A program made the translations under genes and the position numbers. The notes beneath the pieces were generated by a model. That model saw nothing but the letters and a program-made list of their open reading frames with translations. It made no database searches and was not told the DNA's origin. DNA of 64,000 nt from Actinomycetota bacterium (lineage in GTDB: Bacteria; Actinomycetota; Thermoleophilia; Gaiellales; Gaiellaceae), in assembly GCA_003134505.1 (NCBI GenBank), contig PLBK01000012.1, positions 1 through 64,000 on the forward strand. Reading direction: 5' to 3'. Positions within the stretch are counted from its first letter, which is position 1. Each line of letters opens with the position of its first letter. Of the stretch, positions 16,765 through 25,960 are shown piece by piece.

Positions 16765-17853
16765 GTGGTCGCGACGGCACTCGCCGCCGCCGGCTCGGCG
16801 CTGCCCGACTCTCACATCGGCGAGAAGCAGGCCGAGGCGCGGCGGGTGCTGGCGCAGATCGATCAGCTCGGCCACTCGCTCGACCTGGCCACGGAGGCGT
16901 ACAACGGCGCCACGTACCGACTCGGCCGGATCCGTGCATCACTCCGCGAGACCCACCTCGAGCTGCGCGTCGCGCGCCACGACTACCGGATCGCGGAGCG
17001 CAACCTCGCGTCGCACCTGCGCGACCTGTACATCTCCGGCCCGGCCGATCCGACGCTCGAAGTGATCCTCGGCGCCCGCTCGTTGGACGACGTCCTGGGC
17101 GCGCTCGATGCGACGAGCCGGATCGAGGAGCAGGACACACAGCTGGTGACCGAGGTCAACCGCTTCAGGGCGGAGGTCACGAGCCGCAACGCCTTGCTCC
17201 AGCGGGCGCGGCAGGCCCAGGAGCACTTCGTCGCCGAGCGCGCGGCCGCGCGGGCCCGGATCGCGCACGGGCTGGCCGAGCAGCGACGCCTGCTCGCGTC
17301 CATCCGCGGCGAGATCGCGCGACTGCAAGCCGCGGAGGCGGCGCGCCAGGCTCAGCTCGCGGCCGAGGCTCGCGCCCGGATGATCCAGCAGCGGCTTCTG
17401 GAGCAGCAGGCTCTGAGCTCGGTCGTCGTCGGCGCCACGGCGGAGAGCCCGAGCGCGAACGGCTTCCCGTCGGCCGTCGTCCTGCCGCCCTCGGCCGTGG
17501 GCGCGCGTGTGGTCCAGCTCGCGGAGCAGGAGCTCGGACACCCCTACGTCTGGGGAGCGGCCGGGCCGTACGCCTTCGACTGCTCGGGCCTCGTGACCTA
17601 CGTCTTCGCCCAGCTCGGAATCTCTCTGCCCCACTTCGCGGCCGCGCAGTGGAACTACGGCGCGTACGTGCCGAGAGACCAGCTCGAGCCCGGCGATCTC
17701 GTCTTCTTCGAGAACCTCGGCCACGTGGGCATCTACGCGGGCGGCGACGAGTACATCCAGGCTCCGCAGCCGGGCGATGTCGTCAAGATCACTCCGCTCT
17801 CCGACCCGTGGTCCGCCGCGAACTACTACGGCGCGAAGCGGATCGTCGGCTGA
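16765..17853 (+). CDS. Coiled-coil NlpC/P60 (C40) peptidoglycan endopeptidase
   Basis: Long coiled coil, then GHPYVWGAAGPYAFDCSGLVTYVFAQLGISLPHFAAAQW...PGDLVFFENLGHVGIYAGGDEYIQAPQPGDVV. Confidence 0.93.
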   Translation: MVATALAAAGSALPDSHIGEKQAEARRVLAQIDQLGHSLDLATEAYNGATYRLGRIRASLRETHLELRVARHDYRIAERNLASHLRDLYISGPADPTLEVILGARSLDDVLGALDATSRIEEQDTQLVTEVNRFRAEVTSRNALLQRARQAQEHFVAERAAARARIAHGLAEQRRLLASIRGEIARLQAAEAARQAQLAAEARARMIQQRLLEQQALSSVVVGATAESPSANGFPSAVVLPPSAVGARVVQLAEQELGHPYVWGAAGPYAFDCSGLVTYVFAQLGISLPHFAAAQWNYGAYVPRDQLEPGDLVFFENLGHVGIYAGGDEYIQAPQPGDVVKITPLSDPWSAANYYGAKRIVG

Positions 17854-17900
17854 GCAGGCTCACGGTGCCCTCATCTCCTAGCTGAGACACTCCGTCCCGC

Positions 17901-19424
17901 TTGGGACCGAGCGTCGGCCACGTCACCACCGCGGGCGGGCACGATGGTCGGCCCCTGCCCGCCCTCGCGCGCCGTCGGCCTCGAGTCGGGTCAGCTTCGG
18001 TTGCCGCTGCCGGGGCGATCGCGGGCTCGGTCGTCCTCGCCGTCCTCCTGAGGATCCCGTTCCTCTCCACCGGGCTCAGCCCCGACGAGGGTGGCTACGC
18101 CTACGTCGCGAGCCAGTGGGCTCGAGGTGCACGGCTGTACGGAACGGACTGGGTCGACCGGCCGCAGGGCCTGCTCGTCGCCTACCGCCTGCTGCTCGAC
18201 GTCGGGCATTCCGCGTGGGCGATCCGGCTCGGCGCGCTCCTGTTCGCGGCGGGCATCACGGTACTGCTCGGCGTCGCCGGCTGGCTGCTCGCGGGGCCGC
18301 GGGCCGGAGCCGTCGCGGCGGTCGTGTACGCCGTCGTCGGGGTCGCGCCGCACCTGCAGGGCTTCACCTTCAACGGGGAGCTTGTGGCTTCGCTCCCGGT
18401 CACCGGGTGCGTCGTCGCCTCGCTCGCCTGGCGCCGGGACGGGCGGGCACGGTGGTTGGTCGCGGCTGGAGCGGCTGCCGGGCTCGGGGTGCTCATGAAG
18501 CAGTCGGCTTTCGACGGGCTCGTCGTCGCGCTCGCGGTCGCGCTGGCTGGTGGTCACGGCGCGCGCCGGCGGCTCGCGAACGCCTCGGTGCTCGCTGCCG
18601 GCGCGGCGATTCCCCTCGGGGCGTCGGCGATCCACGGAGCGCTGACCGGCTGGGGCGACTACTGGTTCGCCGTGGTCGGGTACAAGCTGAGCGCTCCCTC
18701 GGGCGCCAGCGTGGACGTCACGTCTCGCCTCGGCGCGCTCGGCACGAGCTGGCTCGGCGCTCGGCGGGACCTGGGGACGATCGTCCTGGTCGTGCTCGCC
18801 CTCGTCGCCCTCGCCGTCGCACAGCGGAAGCGGATCTGGTTGCCCGCGCTCTGGCTCGGCGCCGCCTTCATCGGCATGAATGCGGCCTCGCTGTACTGGC
18901 CTCACTACTACGTCCAGCTCCTACCACCGCTCGCGCTGCTGGTCGCCGTCGGCGGGGCGAGCCTGCCGGGACGCCTGCTCCCGCTGGGAGTGGTCGCGCT
19001 CGTCGTCGTGCCGGCTTTGCTCGAGCTCCGACACCTCCAGCAGCTGTCGCCGCCCGCCCGGCAGCGCGTGATCCCCTACTACGGCCAGTTCGTGCGCGAC
19101 CAGCGGGTGGCGACGGAGGTCGACAGGCTCACCCGACCCGGACAGGCGATCTACGCGCTCGACTCCGAGGCCGATCTGTACTTCATAGCCGACCGCCCCG
19201 CGCCGTTCCGCTACCTCTGGGGGCATCCCCTGGAGGAGGTGCCGGGTGCCCTCGGGCAACTCCGCTCGCTCCTCTCCGGAGCCCGGCGGCCCCGGCTCGT
19301 CGTCGTGTTCCGATCTGCGCCGCTGGTCGATTCGAGCGGCAAGCTCGCGCGCATCCTGGCCCGCGACTACAGGCCGCTCGAAATCGTGCCGGGGACGAAC
19401 GTCCCGATCCTGCAGCGAACCTGA
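17901..19424 (+). CDS. GT39/ArnT-like membrane glycosyltransferase, paralog 1
   Basis: Multi-TM; RIPFLSTGLSPDEGGYAYVASQWARGARLYGTDWVDRPQGLLVAYRLL. Confidence 0.85.
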   Translation: MGPSVGHVTTAGGHDGRPLPALARRRPRVGSASVAAAGAIAGSVVLAVLLRIPFLSTGLSPDEGGYAYVASQWARGARLYGTDWVDRPQGLLVAYRLLLDVGHSAWAIRLGALLFAAGITVLLGVAGWLLAGPRAGAVAAVVYAVVGVAPHLQGFTFNGELVASLPVTGCVVASLAWRRDGRARWLVAAGAAAGLGVLMKQSAFDGLVVALAVALAGGHGARRRLANASVLAAGAAIPLGASAIHGALTGWGDYWFAVVGYKLSAPSGASVDVTSRLGALGTSWLGARRDLGTIVLVVLALVALAVAQRKRIWLPALWLGAAFIGMNAASLYWPHYYVQLLPPLALLVAVGGASLPGRLLPLGVVALVVVPALLELRHLQQLSPPARQRVIPYYGQFVRDQRVATEVDRLTRPGQAIYALDSEADLYFIADRPAPFRYLWGHPLEEVPGALGQLRSLLSGARRPRLVVVFRSAPLVDSSGKLARILARDYRPLEIVPGTNVPILQRT

Positions 19425-19437
19425 CCCTGCGTGACGC

Positions 19438-19719
19438 TCAGGGCTTGCTGCCGCGGCGCTCGACTTCGAGCAGTCCGCGGCGGAACGCGATCGCGACCGC
19501 GTGCGTCCTCGTCCTCGCCTGCATCTTCATCCGCAGCGCGTGCAGACGGCTCCGCATGGTCTTCGCCGAGATCGACAGCTTCTCGGCCATCTCCGCGTCG
19601 GTGAGGCCGTCCGCCATCAGGGTGAGGAGCTCGAGCTCGCGCTGGGACGGCTTGGGCGGCTCGGCCAGCGCGGCCACGACCTCGTCGTAGCCGGCCTGCT
19701 TCTCGCGATCGGTTGCCAT
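19438..19719 (-). CDS. Small LuxR-type HTH regulator
   Basis: LTLMADGLTDAEMAEKLSISAKTMRSRLHALRMKMQARTRTHAVAIAFRRGLL. Confidence 0.85.
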   Translation of the reverse strand: MATDREKQAGYDEVVAALAEPPKPSQRELELLTLMADGLTDAEMAEKLSISAKTMRSRLHALRMKMQARTRTHAVAIAFRRGLLEVERRGSKP

Positions 19720-19797
19720 CGTCTCCGTTATCGGCCGCAAGCGGCCGCAGCTACAGCGCCAACGGTGGGGGACGTCCGTCGTCCCCGAAAGGGGCAC

Positions 19798-19826
19798 TGG
19801 TCAGAGGCGGCAGACCCGCTTAGAGT
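19798..19826 (+). promoter_or_regulatory. Candidate sigma70-type promoter (TGGTCA-N17-TAGAGT)
   Basis: Same -10 hexamer TAGAGT in a TTAGAGTC context and same 17-nt spacing as the promoter of the tandem paralog at 21105-21133. Confidence 0.4.
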
Positions 19827-19862
19827 CAGACCTCGAGGTTCGGTCGGAAAGGGGAGATCGGG

Positions 19863-21077
19863 GTGGGGATCAAGCGCACGCTGATGCTGGCGATGCTGCT
19901 CGCGACCGGGGCCGTGCTCGCAACGGGCACGGCCTCCGCGGTCGACTCGCAGAACCCGAACGGGCATTTCCTCGGCGCGCTCGAGCCGGGCGCGGCGGGC
20001 GGCGCCGTCGACGCGGCCGGCAGCCCGAACCTCAGCTGGCACGGCGGGCCGGTGATGCACTCGACGAGCGTCTACTCGGTCTACTGGGCCCCGCCCGGGT
20101 ACGGCTACCAGGCCGGCTACAGCGCCACGATCGACAAGTACTTCCAGGACGTGGCCACCGACAGCGGCAAGACGTCGAACGTCTATGCCATCGACAAGCA
20201 GTACACCGACGGGAGCGGCCCGGCGCTGTACGCCTCGACCTTCACGGGCTCGCTGACCGACACGGATCCGTATCCGGCGAGCGGCTGCTCGGACGCGCCC
20301 TTCACGCCGGTCTGTCTCACGGACAGCCAGCTCCAGAGCGAGCTGAAGAGCTTCGTCGCCGCCAAGGGCCTGCCGCGGGGCATGTCGACGATCTACTTCG
20401 TGTTCTTCCCGATCGGCGTCGGGAGCTGCTTCGACTCGACGTCCACGTCGTGCACGTACAGCCAGTACTGCGCCTACCACGGCTGGATCGGGAGCGGCGA
20501 CGCGAGCACGATCATCTACGCAAACATGCCGTACGCCGACCAGCCGAGCGCGGGCTCGAACTGCGACATCGAGTCGTCCCCGAACGGGAACGACGCGGAC
20601 GCGACGATCAACGTCACGAGCCACGAGCACAACGAGGCGATCACCGACCCGCTCGGCAACGCCTGGTACGACTCGGGCGGCTACGAGATCGGCGACAAGT
20701 GCGCCTGGACGTTCGGCCAGCAGCTCGGATCGACGCAGTACGGCTCCTACAACCAGGCGATCTCGAGCGGCAAGTACGAGCTGCAGCAGGAGTGGAGCAA
20801 CCTGCTCTCGAGCTGCGCGCTCACTGCCGTGATCCTGGCGCCGCAGATCACGAGCTTCTCGCCGGGCCACGGCCGCGCCGGGACGCTCATCACCCTGACC
20901 GGGAAGAACCTGCTCGGCGCCACGCAGGCGCAGTTGCGCGGGGTGTCCACGAGCTTCACCGTCGTCTCGACCACAAGGGTCCAGGCACGGGTTCCAGCCG
21001 GTGTCGCGGGCCTGGCCAAGTGGACGGTGACCACGCCCGGCGGGACGGCGACGAGCGCCTACTTCTGCGCTTGCTGA
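19863..21077 (+). CDS. Secreted EXORDIUM/phosphate-induced-protein-1-like protein with C-terminal IPT/TIG domain, paralog 1
   Basis: VTSHEHNEAITDPLGNAWYDSGGYEIGDKCAWTFG resembles plant EXO HELAE..NPLVNAWY..EI.DLC; ITSFSPGHGRAGTLITLTGKNL is IPT/TIG; ends FCAC. Confidence 0.75.
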   Translation: MGIKRTLMLAMLLATGAVLATGTASAVDSQNPNGHFLGALEPGAAGGAVDAAGSPNLSWHGGPVMHSTSVYSVYWAPPGYGYQAGYSATIDKYFQDVATDSGKTSNVYAIDKQYTDGSGPALYASTFTGSLTDTDPYPASGCSDAPFTPVCLTDSQLQSELKSFVAAKGLPRGMSTIYFVFFPIGVGSCFDSTSTSCTYSQYCAYHGWIGSGDASTIIYANMPYADQPSAGSNCDIESSPNGNDADATINVTSHEHNEAITDPLGNAWYDSGGYEIGDKCAWTFGQQLGSTQYGSYNQAISSGKYELQQEWSNLLSSCALTAVILAPQITSFSPGHGRAGTLITLTGKNLLGATQAQLRGVSTSFTVVSTTRVQARVPAGVAGLAKWTVTTPGGTATSAYFCAC

Positions 21078-21104
21078 GCCGGGTGGCCGGGCGGCCACGG
21101 CTTC

Positions 21105-21133
21105 TCGACGCACGTCCCGAAAGCCCTTAGAGT
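21105..21133 (+). promoter_or_regulatory. Candidate sigma70-type promoter (TCGACG-N17-TAGAGT)
   Basis: Matches the arrangement upstream of 19863 CDS. Confidence 0.4.
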
Positions 21134-21178
21134 CCAGGGGCTGTTCTCTCCGCCCTTCTATGAAAGGTGCCCGCAGCC

Positions 21179-22399
21179 ATGAAGCGACTGCTCTTCGCCA
21201 TGCTGCTCGCGATCGCGGCCGTTGCCGCGCTCGCGGGCCAGCTCCAGTCGGCGCACGGATCGAGCACCTCGGTCCCGAGCCATATCGCCGGTGTCGTCCC
21301 GACCGTGGGTCACGTCAGGCCCGATGACAACTGCCCCCCGAGCGGATGCGGCTCCGGGGATCTCCTGTACCACGGCGGCCCGACGATGACCACGAACAAG
21401 ACCTACGCGATCTACTGGGTGCCGGGCGGCTACTCGATCGCGCCGGGGTACGACACGACGATCAACCAGTTCTTCACCGACGTCGCTCACGACAGCGGCA
21501 TGGGAACGAACGTGTACGCCGTCGACACGCAGTACTCGGGCATCCAGTACGCCTCGACCGTCGGCAGCTCCGTCACCGACACGAATGCGTTCCCTGCGAG
21601 CGGCTGTCCGCTCTACAACGGCCTCACGGAGTGCCTGACCGACGCGCAGATCATCGCGGAGATCAACAACGTGATCACCGCTCAGGGCTGGACGCGGAAC
21701 GGAACGAACATGTTCTTCATGTTCACGCCTGAAAACGTCGGGAGCTGCTTCGACGCGGGCGGAGGCTCGTGCGCCTACACGGCGTACTGCGCCTACCACG
21801 GGTACACCCCGAGCGGTGCGATCTACGCCAACCAGCCGTATGCGTTCACACCGAGCTGCGACGTCGGCCAGTACCCGAACGGCATCTCGAACCAGGCCGA
21901 TCCGACGATCAACGTGGTCAGCCACGAGCACAACGAGGCGATCACGGATCCGCAGGTGAACATCAACAGCGCCTGGTACGACGCCGCCGGTTACGAGATC
22001 GGCGACAAGTGCGTCTACACGTTCGGCACGCGCTCCGGTTCGAACGGCTCGGAGTACTCGAACACGATCAACGGGCACCACTACTGGCTTCAGGAGGAGT
22101 ACTCGAACGCCAGCCACTCCTGCGTCCAGACGTACTCCGTCACCGGGGGCGGCGGCAAGCCCATCGTCTCGAGCTTCTCGCCCTCGCGGGGCCGGGCGGG
22201 AACCGCGGTCACGCTGACCGGGCAGAACTTCGGGAACGCGACCCAGGTGCTCCTGCGTTCGACGAGCGCGGTGATCATCAGCAAGACGTCGACGACGATC
22301 AAGACGAAGGTCCCGACCGGCGTCACCGGGCTCGCCAAGTGGACGGTGAAGAATCCGGCCGGATCCGGTACGGACAACTCGTTCTTCTGCGCCTGCTAG
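21179..22399 (+). CDS. Secreted EXORDIUM/phosphate-induced-protein-1-like protein with C-terminal IPT/TIG domain, paralog 2
   Basis: VVSHEHNEAITDPQVNINSAWYDAAGYEIGDKCVYTFG; VSSFSPSRGRAGTAVTLTGQNFGNA; ends FCAC; GAAAGG SD before ATG. Confidence 0.75.
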   Translation: MKRLLFAMLLAIAAVAALAGQLQSAHGSSTSVPSHIAGVVPTVGHVRPDDNCPPSGCGSGDLLYHGGPTMTTNKTYAIYWVPGGYSIAPGYDTTINQFFTDVAHDSGMGTNVYAVDTQYSGIQYASTVGSSVTDTNAFPASGCPLYNGLTECLTDAQIIAEINNVITAQGWTRNGTNMFFMFTPENVGSCFDAGGGSCAYTAYCAYHGYTPSGAIYANQPYAFTPSCDVGQYPNGISNQADPTINVVSHEHNEAITDPQVNINSAWYDAAGYEIGDKCVYTFGTRSGSNGSEYSNTINGHHYWLQEEYSNASHSCVQTYSVTGGGGKPIVSSFSPSRGRAGTAVTLTGQNFGNATQVLLRSTSAVIISKTSTTIKTKVPTGVTGLAKWTVKNPAGSGTDNSFFCAC

Positions 22400-22474
22400 A
22401 CCAGCCACTCCTCGGGGGAGGGCCGCCGACCGCGGCTCTCCCCCGGTCTCTTACTCGCTAGTACGGTTTCCGGC

Positions 22475-22888
22475 GTGAGGCAAGCGAACGTCGAGCTGGT
22501 GCTGCGCGGCTACTGGGCCTTCGTCGCCGGCGACCTGGACACGGTCGCGGAGATGCTCGACCCGGAGATCGAGTGGGTATCGGTCGACCCGGAGAGCGCG
22601 GCCGGCCACGAGAGCGTGCTCGACATCCTCGCGGAGCGCTTCGAGGAGGGCTACCGGGTCGAAATCGAGCGCTGCGTCGGGATCGGCGACGAGGTCGCAG
22701 TCTCCTTCAGGGTTGCCGGGGAGGAGCGAGACGCGTCGGACGACCGGCCTCTGCAGACCCGCCGCTATTTCACGGTCGGCCGCTACTCGGCCGTCGTCAC
22801 CGTCCGCAACGGGCGTGTCGCCCGCGTCCAGGAGTACCCGCACCTGGCCGCCGCGCTCGAGGCGCTCGGGCTCGACGAGGAAGCTTGA
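22475..22888 (+). CDS. SnoaL-like / NTF2-fold protein
   Basis: NVELVLRGYWAFVAGDLDTVAEMLDPEIEWVSVDPESAAGHESVLDIL...RYFTVGRYSAVVTVRNGRVARVQEYP. Confidence 0.8.
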   Translation: MRQANVELVLRGYWAFVAGDLDTVAEMLDPEIEWVSVDPESAAGHESVLDILAERFEEGYRVEIERCVGIGDEVAVSFRVAGEERDASDDRPLQTRRYFTVGRYSAVVTVRNGRVARVQEYPHLAAALEALGLDEEA

Positions 22889-22889
22889 C

Positions 22890-23180
22890 TTGGCCGTCGG
22901 CGAGAGCCCGCGCTGGTGGGCGGTCCGCCGCGCGGGGAGCAGCAAGCCGGCCACGTATCGCTGCCCGTTCTGCGGGCGGCTGCTGCACGCCATGAGCGAG
23001 CACGTCCTGATCGCGCCGGAGGGTGATTCGAGCCGTCGGCGCCACGCTCACGCCGCCTGTGTCGCCCGGGCCCGGGCCGTCGGCACGCTGCTGACCCTCG
23101 ACGACTGGCGCGCTGCCCAGGGCCTGAGCCCGCGGCGGCGGCTCAGGCTGCCCTGGCGGCGCCGACCGGCTACGGAGTGA
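22890..23180 (+). CDS. Hypothetical protein with CPFC zinc-ribbon-like motif
   Basis: YRCPFCGRLLHAMSEHVLIAPEGDSSRRRHAHAACVARAR; TTG start directly after upstream stop. Confidence 0.6.
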   Translation: MAVGESPRWWAVRRAGSSKPATYRCPFCGRLLHAMSEHVLIAPEGDSSRRRHAHAACVARARAVGTLLTLDDWRAAQGLSPRRRLRLPWRRRPATE

Positions 23181-24618
23181 ACGCGTAGAGCTTGTTGTCC
23201 CAGGACGGGACGAGCAGCATGCCGTTGACGACGATCGGCGCCGCGTAGAGCCCGCCGCCGATGGTCGCGCCGCTCGACCACAGCTGGGCGCCGGTCGCGG
23301 CGTTGAACGCCCGTTCCGTGTTGCCGTAGCCGTCCCCGTAGTAGACGACGCCGTTGGCGACCGTCGGCGGCGAGTCGCTCGTGTAGTTCGGCCCGACGGT
23401 CTGCTGCCAGGCGAGCGACAGCTGGCAGTTGCTGCCGGCGTGGAGCGCGATGAGCCCATGGAAGTACGTGCCCGTGTTCGAGTCCGAGTTGTTCGAGATG
23501 TAGAGCATGTTCGTCTTCGGGCTCCAGGCCGGGATGCCGTTGAACTGGTAGTCGTTCACGTCGGCGATCTGGAAGCGCTGCGTGTAGCCCGCGCTCAGGC
23601 TTCCTTCGTTGTAGACGACGAACACGCCCGTCTTGTTCTTCGCCGCCACCTGCTGCGTCGGGCATCCGGACGGCCGGTAGAGGATCGGGGTCGCGCCGAA
23701 GTCGACGTCGCCGCCCGTGAGCCCGGGGTAGTTCGCGCCGAGGACGTTCAGCGACGCGTCGAGCTCGACCACGTCCTCGGAGTAGGAGTAGGACTCGGGG
23801 TTCGTGAGCGCGTTGCCGGTCGCGACGAACACGTGGCCGTTCGCCGGATCGATCGAGGCACCGCCCGGGCCCCAGATCCCGCCGCCGTCCACGCCCGGTG
23901 TCGCCGGATAGAAGCTCTTGACGATCGTGCGCGAAGCGATGCTGATCTCCGAGACACGGCCCTTGTAGGGCGCGAAGTCGCAATGGCTCGCCACGACGAC
24001 GTAGAGATTCCCGGCCCGCTCGTTGATGCCCCCGTAGACGTGGTCGTGTGCCGGCTGGAAGACGTTGCGCACGGGCCAGCCGACCTGCTCCTGGCCCGTC
24101 GCAAGAGCGAGCGCGTGCACGGAGCCGTCCCCGCCTGCCACGTACACGACGGCCACCCCGGGGCGGCTGCGGTCGATGACGCCGGCGCCCCCGATCCCGA
24201 ACACCCCGTCCGGCATGTCGCCGCAGCCCGTCTGGATCGAGCCGAGACTCTTGTGCCACAGCACCTGCCCCGTCGCGGCGTCGAGCGCGTAGAAGTCTCC
24301 GTGCTCCGTGCCCTCGTAGACGACGTTCTTCGTCCCGCGTCCCGGGATGACGACTCCGGCGGCCTCGACCGGCTGCGCGATCATCACGTCGCCGAGGTTC
24401 GCCGTCCAGCGGACGTGGAGCGACGCGGCGTTCGACGTGCCGATCGTCGTCTCGGCTGGGTTGTAGCCGGTGCGCTGGAGGTCGTAGCCGTACGTCGTCC
24501 AACTGATCCCCGCTCCGAGCGGATTGTCGTCCGCGCCCGCTGCCGGCAGGAGGACGAGCGCAACGGACGTCGCAGCGAGCAGCAGCGCGGTGAGAAGGCG
24601 AAGACGGGAACCGGGCAT
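23170..24618 (-). CDS. Secreted PQQ-like (BamB-type) beta-propeller protein
   Basis: Signal peptide; repeats EGTEHGDFYALDAATGQVLWHKS, VVYYGDGYGNTERAFNAATGAQLW, LLVPSWDNKLYAFTP. Confidence 0.85.
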   Translation of the reverse strand: MPGSRLRLLTALLLAATSVALVLLPAAGADDNPLGAGISWTTYGYDLQRTGYNPAETTIGTSNAASLHVRWTANLGDVMIAQPVEAAGVVIPGRGTKNVVYEGTEHGDFYALDAATGQVLWHKSLGSIQTGCGDMPDGVFGIGGAGVIDRSRPGVAVVYVAGGDGSVHALALATGQEQVGWPVRNVFQPAHDHVYGGINERAGNLYVVVASHCDFAPYKGRVSEISIASRTIVKSFYPATPGVDGGGIWGPGGASIDPANGHVFVATGNALTNPESYSYSEDVVELDASLNVLGANYPGLTGGDVDFGATPILYRPSGCPTQQVAAKNKTGVFVVYNEGSLSAGYTQRFQIADVNDYQFNGIPAWSPKTNMLYISNNSDSNTGTYFHGLIALHAGSNCQLSLAWQQTVGPNYTSDSPPTVANGVVYYGDGYGNTERAFNAATGAQLWSSGATIGGGLYAAPIVVNGMLLVPSWDNKLYAFTP

Positions 24619-24721
24619 CGAGTCTCCTCGGGACGGGTGGGCCGAGTGTACGGAGACGATCCGACGACGGTCAATCGCGCGTTCGAGTACCTGACCACGG
24701 CGCGCCGCGGTAGCTATCGTC

Positions 24722-25765
24722 ATGCCCGTGCGCGTGGGAGTGCTGACCGGCGGAGGCGACTGCCCCGGCCTGAACGCGGTCATCCGCGCAGTGGCGCGCC
24801 GGTCGCTCGACCGCGGCCACGACGTCGTCGGCGTCCGCGCAGGGTGGCGGGGGCTGATCGAGGACCAGCTCGAGCCGCTCGGGCCGCGGGAGATCTCGGG
24901 GATCCTCCCCCGTGGCGGCACGATCATCGGGACGAGCCGCACCAACCCGTACAAGGTCGAGGACGGCGTGCGCCGAGTGCTGGCGAACTTCGCGCAGCAT
25001 CTCGACGCCCTGGTCGCCATCGGCGGCGAGGACACGCTGGGCGTCGCCGCGCTGCTCTACGAGGAGGAGCAGTTCCCGGTCGTCGGCGTCCCGAAGACGA
25101 TCGACAACGACCTCTCCGGCACCGACTACACCTTCGGGTTCGACACGGCGGTCTCGATCTGCACGGAGGCGATCGATCGCCTGCACACGACGGCGGAGTC
25201 GCACAACCGCGTGATGGTGGTCGAGGTGATGGGACGCCACACCGGCTGGATCGCGGTCATGAGCGGCATCGCCGGCGGCGCCGACGTGATCCTGATCCCC
25301 GAGCATCCGCTCACCGTCGAGGAGACGTGCGGCGAGATCGAGAAGCGGCACCGGCGCGGCAAGGACTTCTCGATCGTGGTCGTGAGCGAGGGCTACAAGC
25401 TGACCTATGCCTCCGGCGAGCAGCGAGAGGTGACGCAGGAGGCGGCGCTCGACCAGTTCGGCCACGTGCGCCTGGGCGGGATCGGCGAGTCGCTGGCCCG
25501 GGAGATCGAGCACCGCACCGGCTTCGAGACCCGCGTGACCGTGCTCGGGCACGTCCAGCGCGGCGGCACCCCGACCGCCCGCGACCGCGTGCTCGCCACG
25601 CGCTTCGGTCTGGCGGCCGCGGATCTCGCCCAGGAGGGCCGCTTCGGCCGGATGGTGGCGCTGCGCGGCAACGCGATCGTCGACATCCCGCTGGCGGAAG
25701 CGGTGGCCGAGCTCAAGACCGTGCCCGAGGACTGGTACGACGTAGCCAAAGCCTTCTTCGGTTAG
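24722..25765 (+). CDS. pfkA: 6-phosphofructokinase; residues predict PPi-dependent type
   Basis: VGVLTGGGDCPGLNAVIR, AIGGEDTLGVA, GVPKTIDNDLSGTDYTFGFDTA, MGRHTGWIA. Confidence 0.95.
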   Translation: MPVRVGVLTGGGDCPGLNAVIRAVARRSLDRGHDVVGVRAGWRGLIEDQLEPLGPREISGILPRGGTIIGTSRTNPYKVEDGVRRVLANFAQHLDALVAIGGEDTLGVAALLYEEEQFPVVGVPKTIDNDLSGTDYTFGFDTAVSICTEAIDRLHTTAESHNRVMVVEVMGRHTGWIAVMSGIAGGADVILIPEHPLTVEETCGEIEKRHRRGKDFSIVVVSEGYKLTYASGEQREVTQEAALDQFGHVRLGGIGESLAREIEHRTGFETRVTVLGHVQRGGTPTARDRVLATRFGLAAADLAQEGRFGRMVALRGNAIVDIPLAEAVAELKTVPEDWYDVAKAFFG

Positions 25766-25769
25766 TAGT

Positions 25770-25868
25770 ACGGGGGAAACGGCCGGTTTCCCCCGTGAGC
25801 CCCCTTCCCTTTGTGGTCGCGTATCTCGCGCCTCGAGCTACGCCCGGGCCAAGCCCGGGCTTCGCGGC
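25770..25868 (+). repeat. Dispersed palindromic repeat family, copy C (hairpin 25770-25796)
   Basis: ACGGGGGAAAC-ggccg-GTTTCCCCCGT right after pfk stop, then GAGCCCCCTTCCCTTTGTGGTCGCGT and a second palindrome GCCCGGGCcaaGCCCGGGC. Confidence 0.9.
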
Positions 25869-25960
25869 AGCTGGCTTCGCGTGGCGTTCCGCTTGCGTTG
25901 GGGGAGACACCGCCGGACTACTCCGAGCGGCGTCGCAGCGACGGCCGCGAGGAGGCTCTT

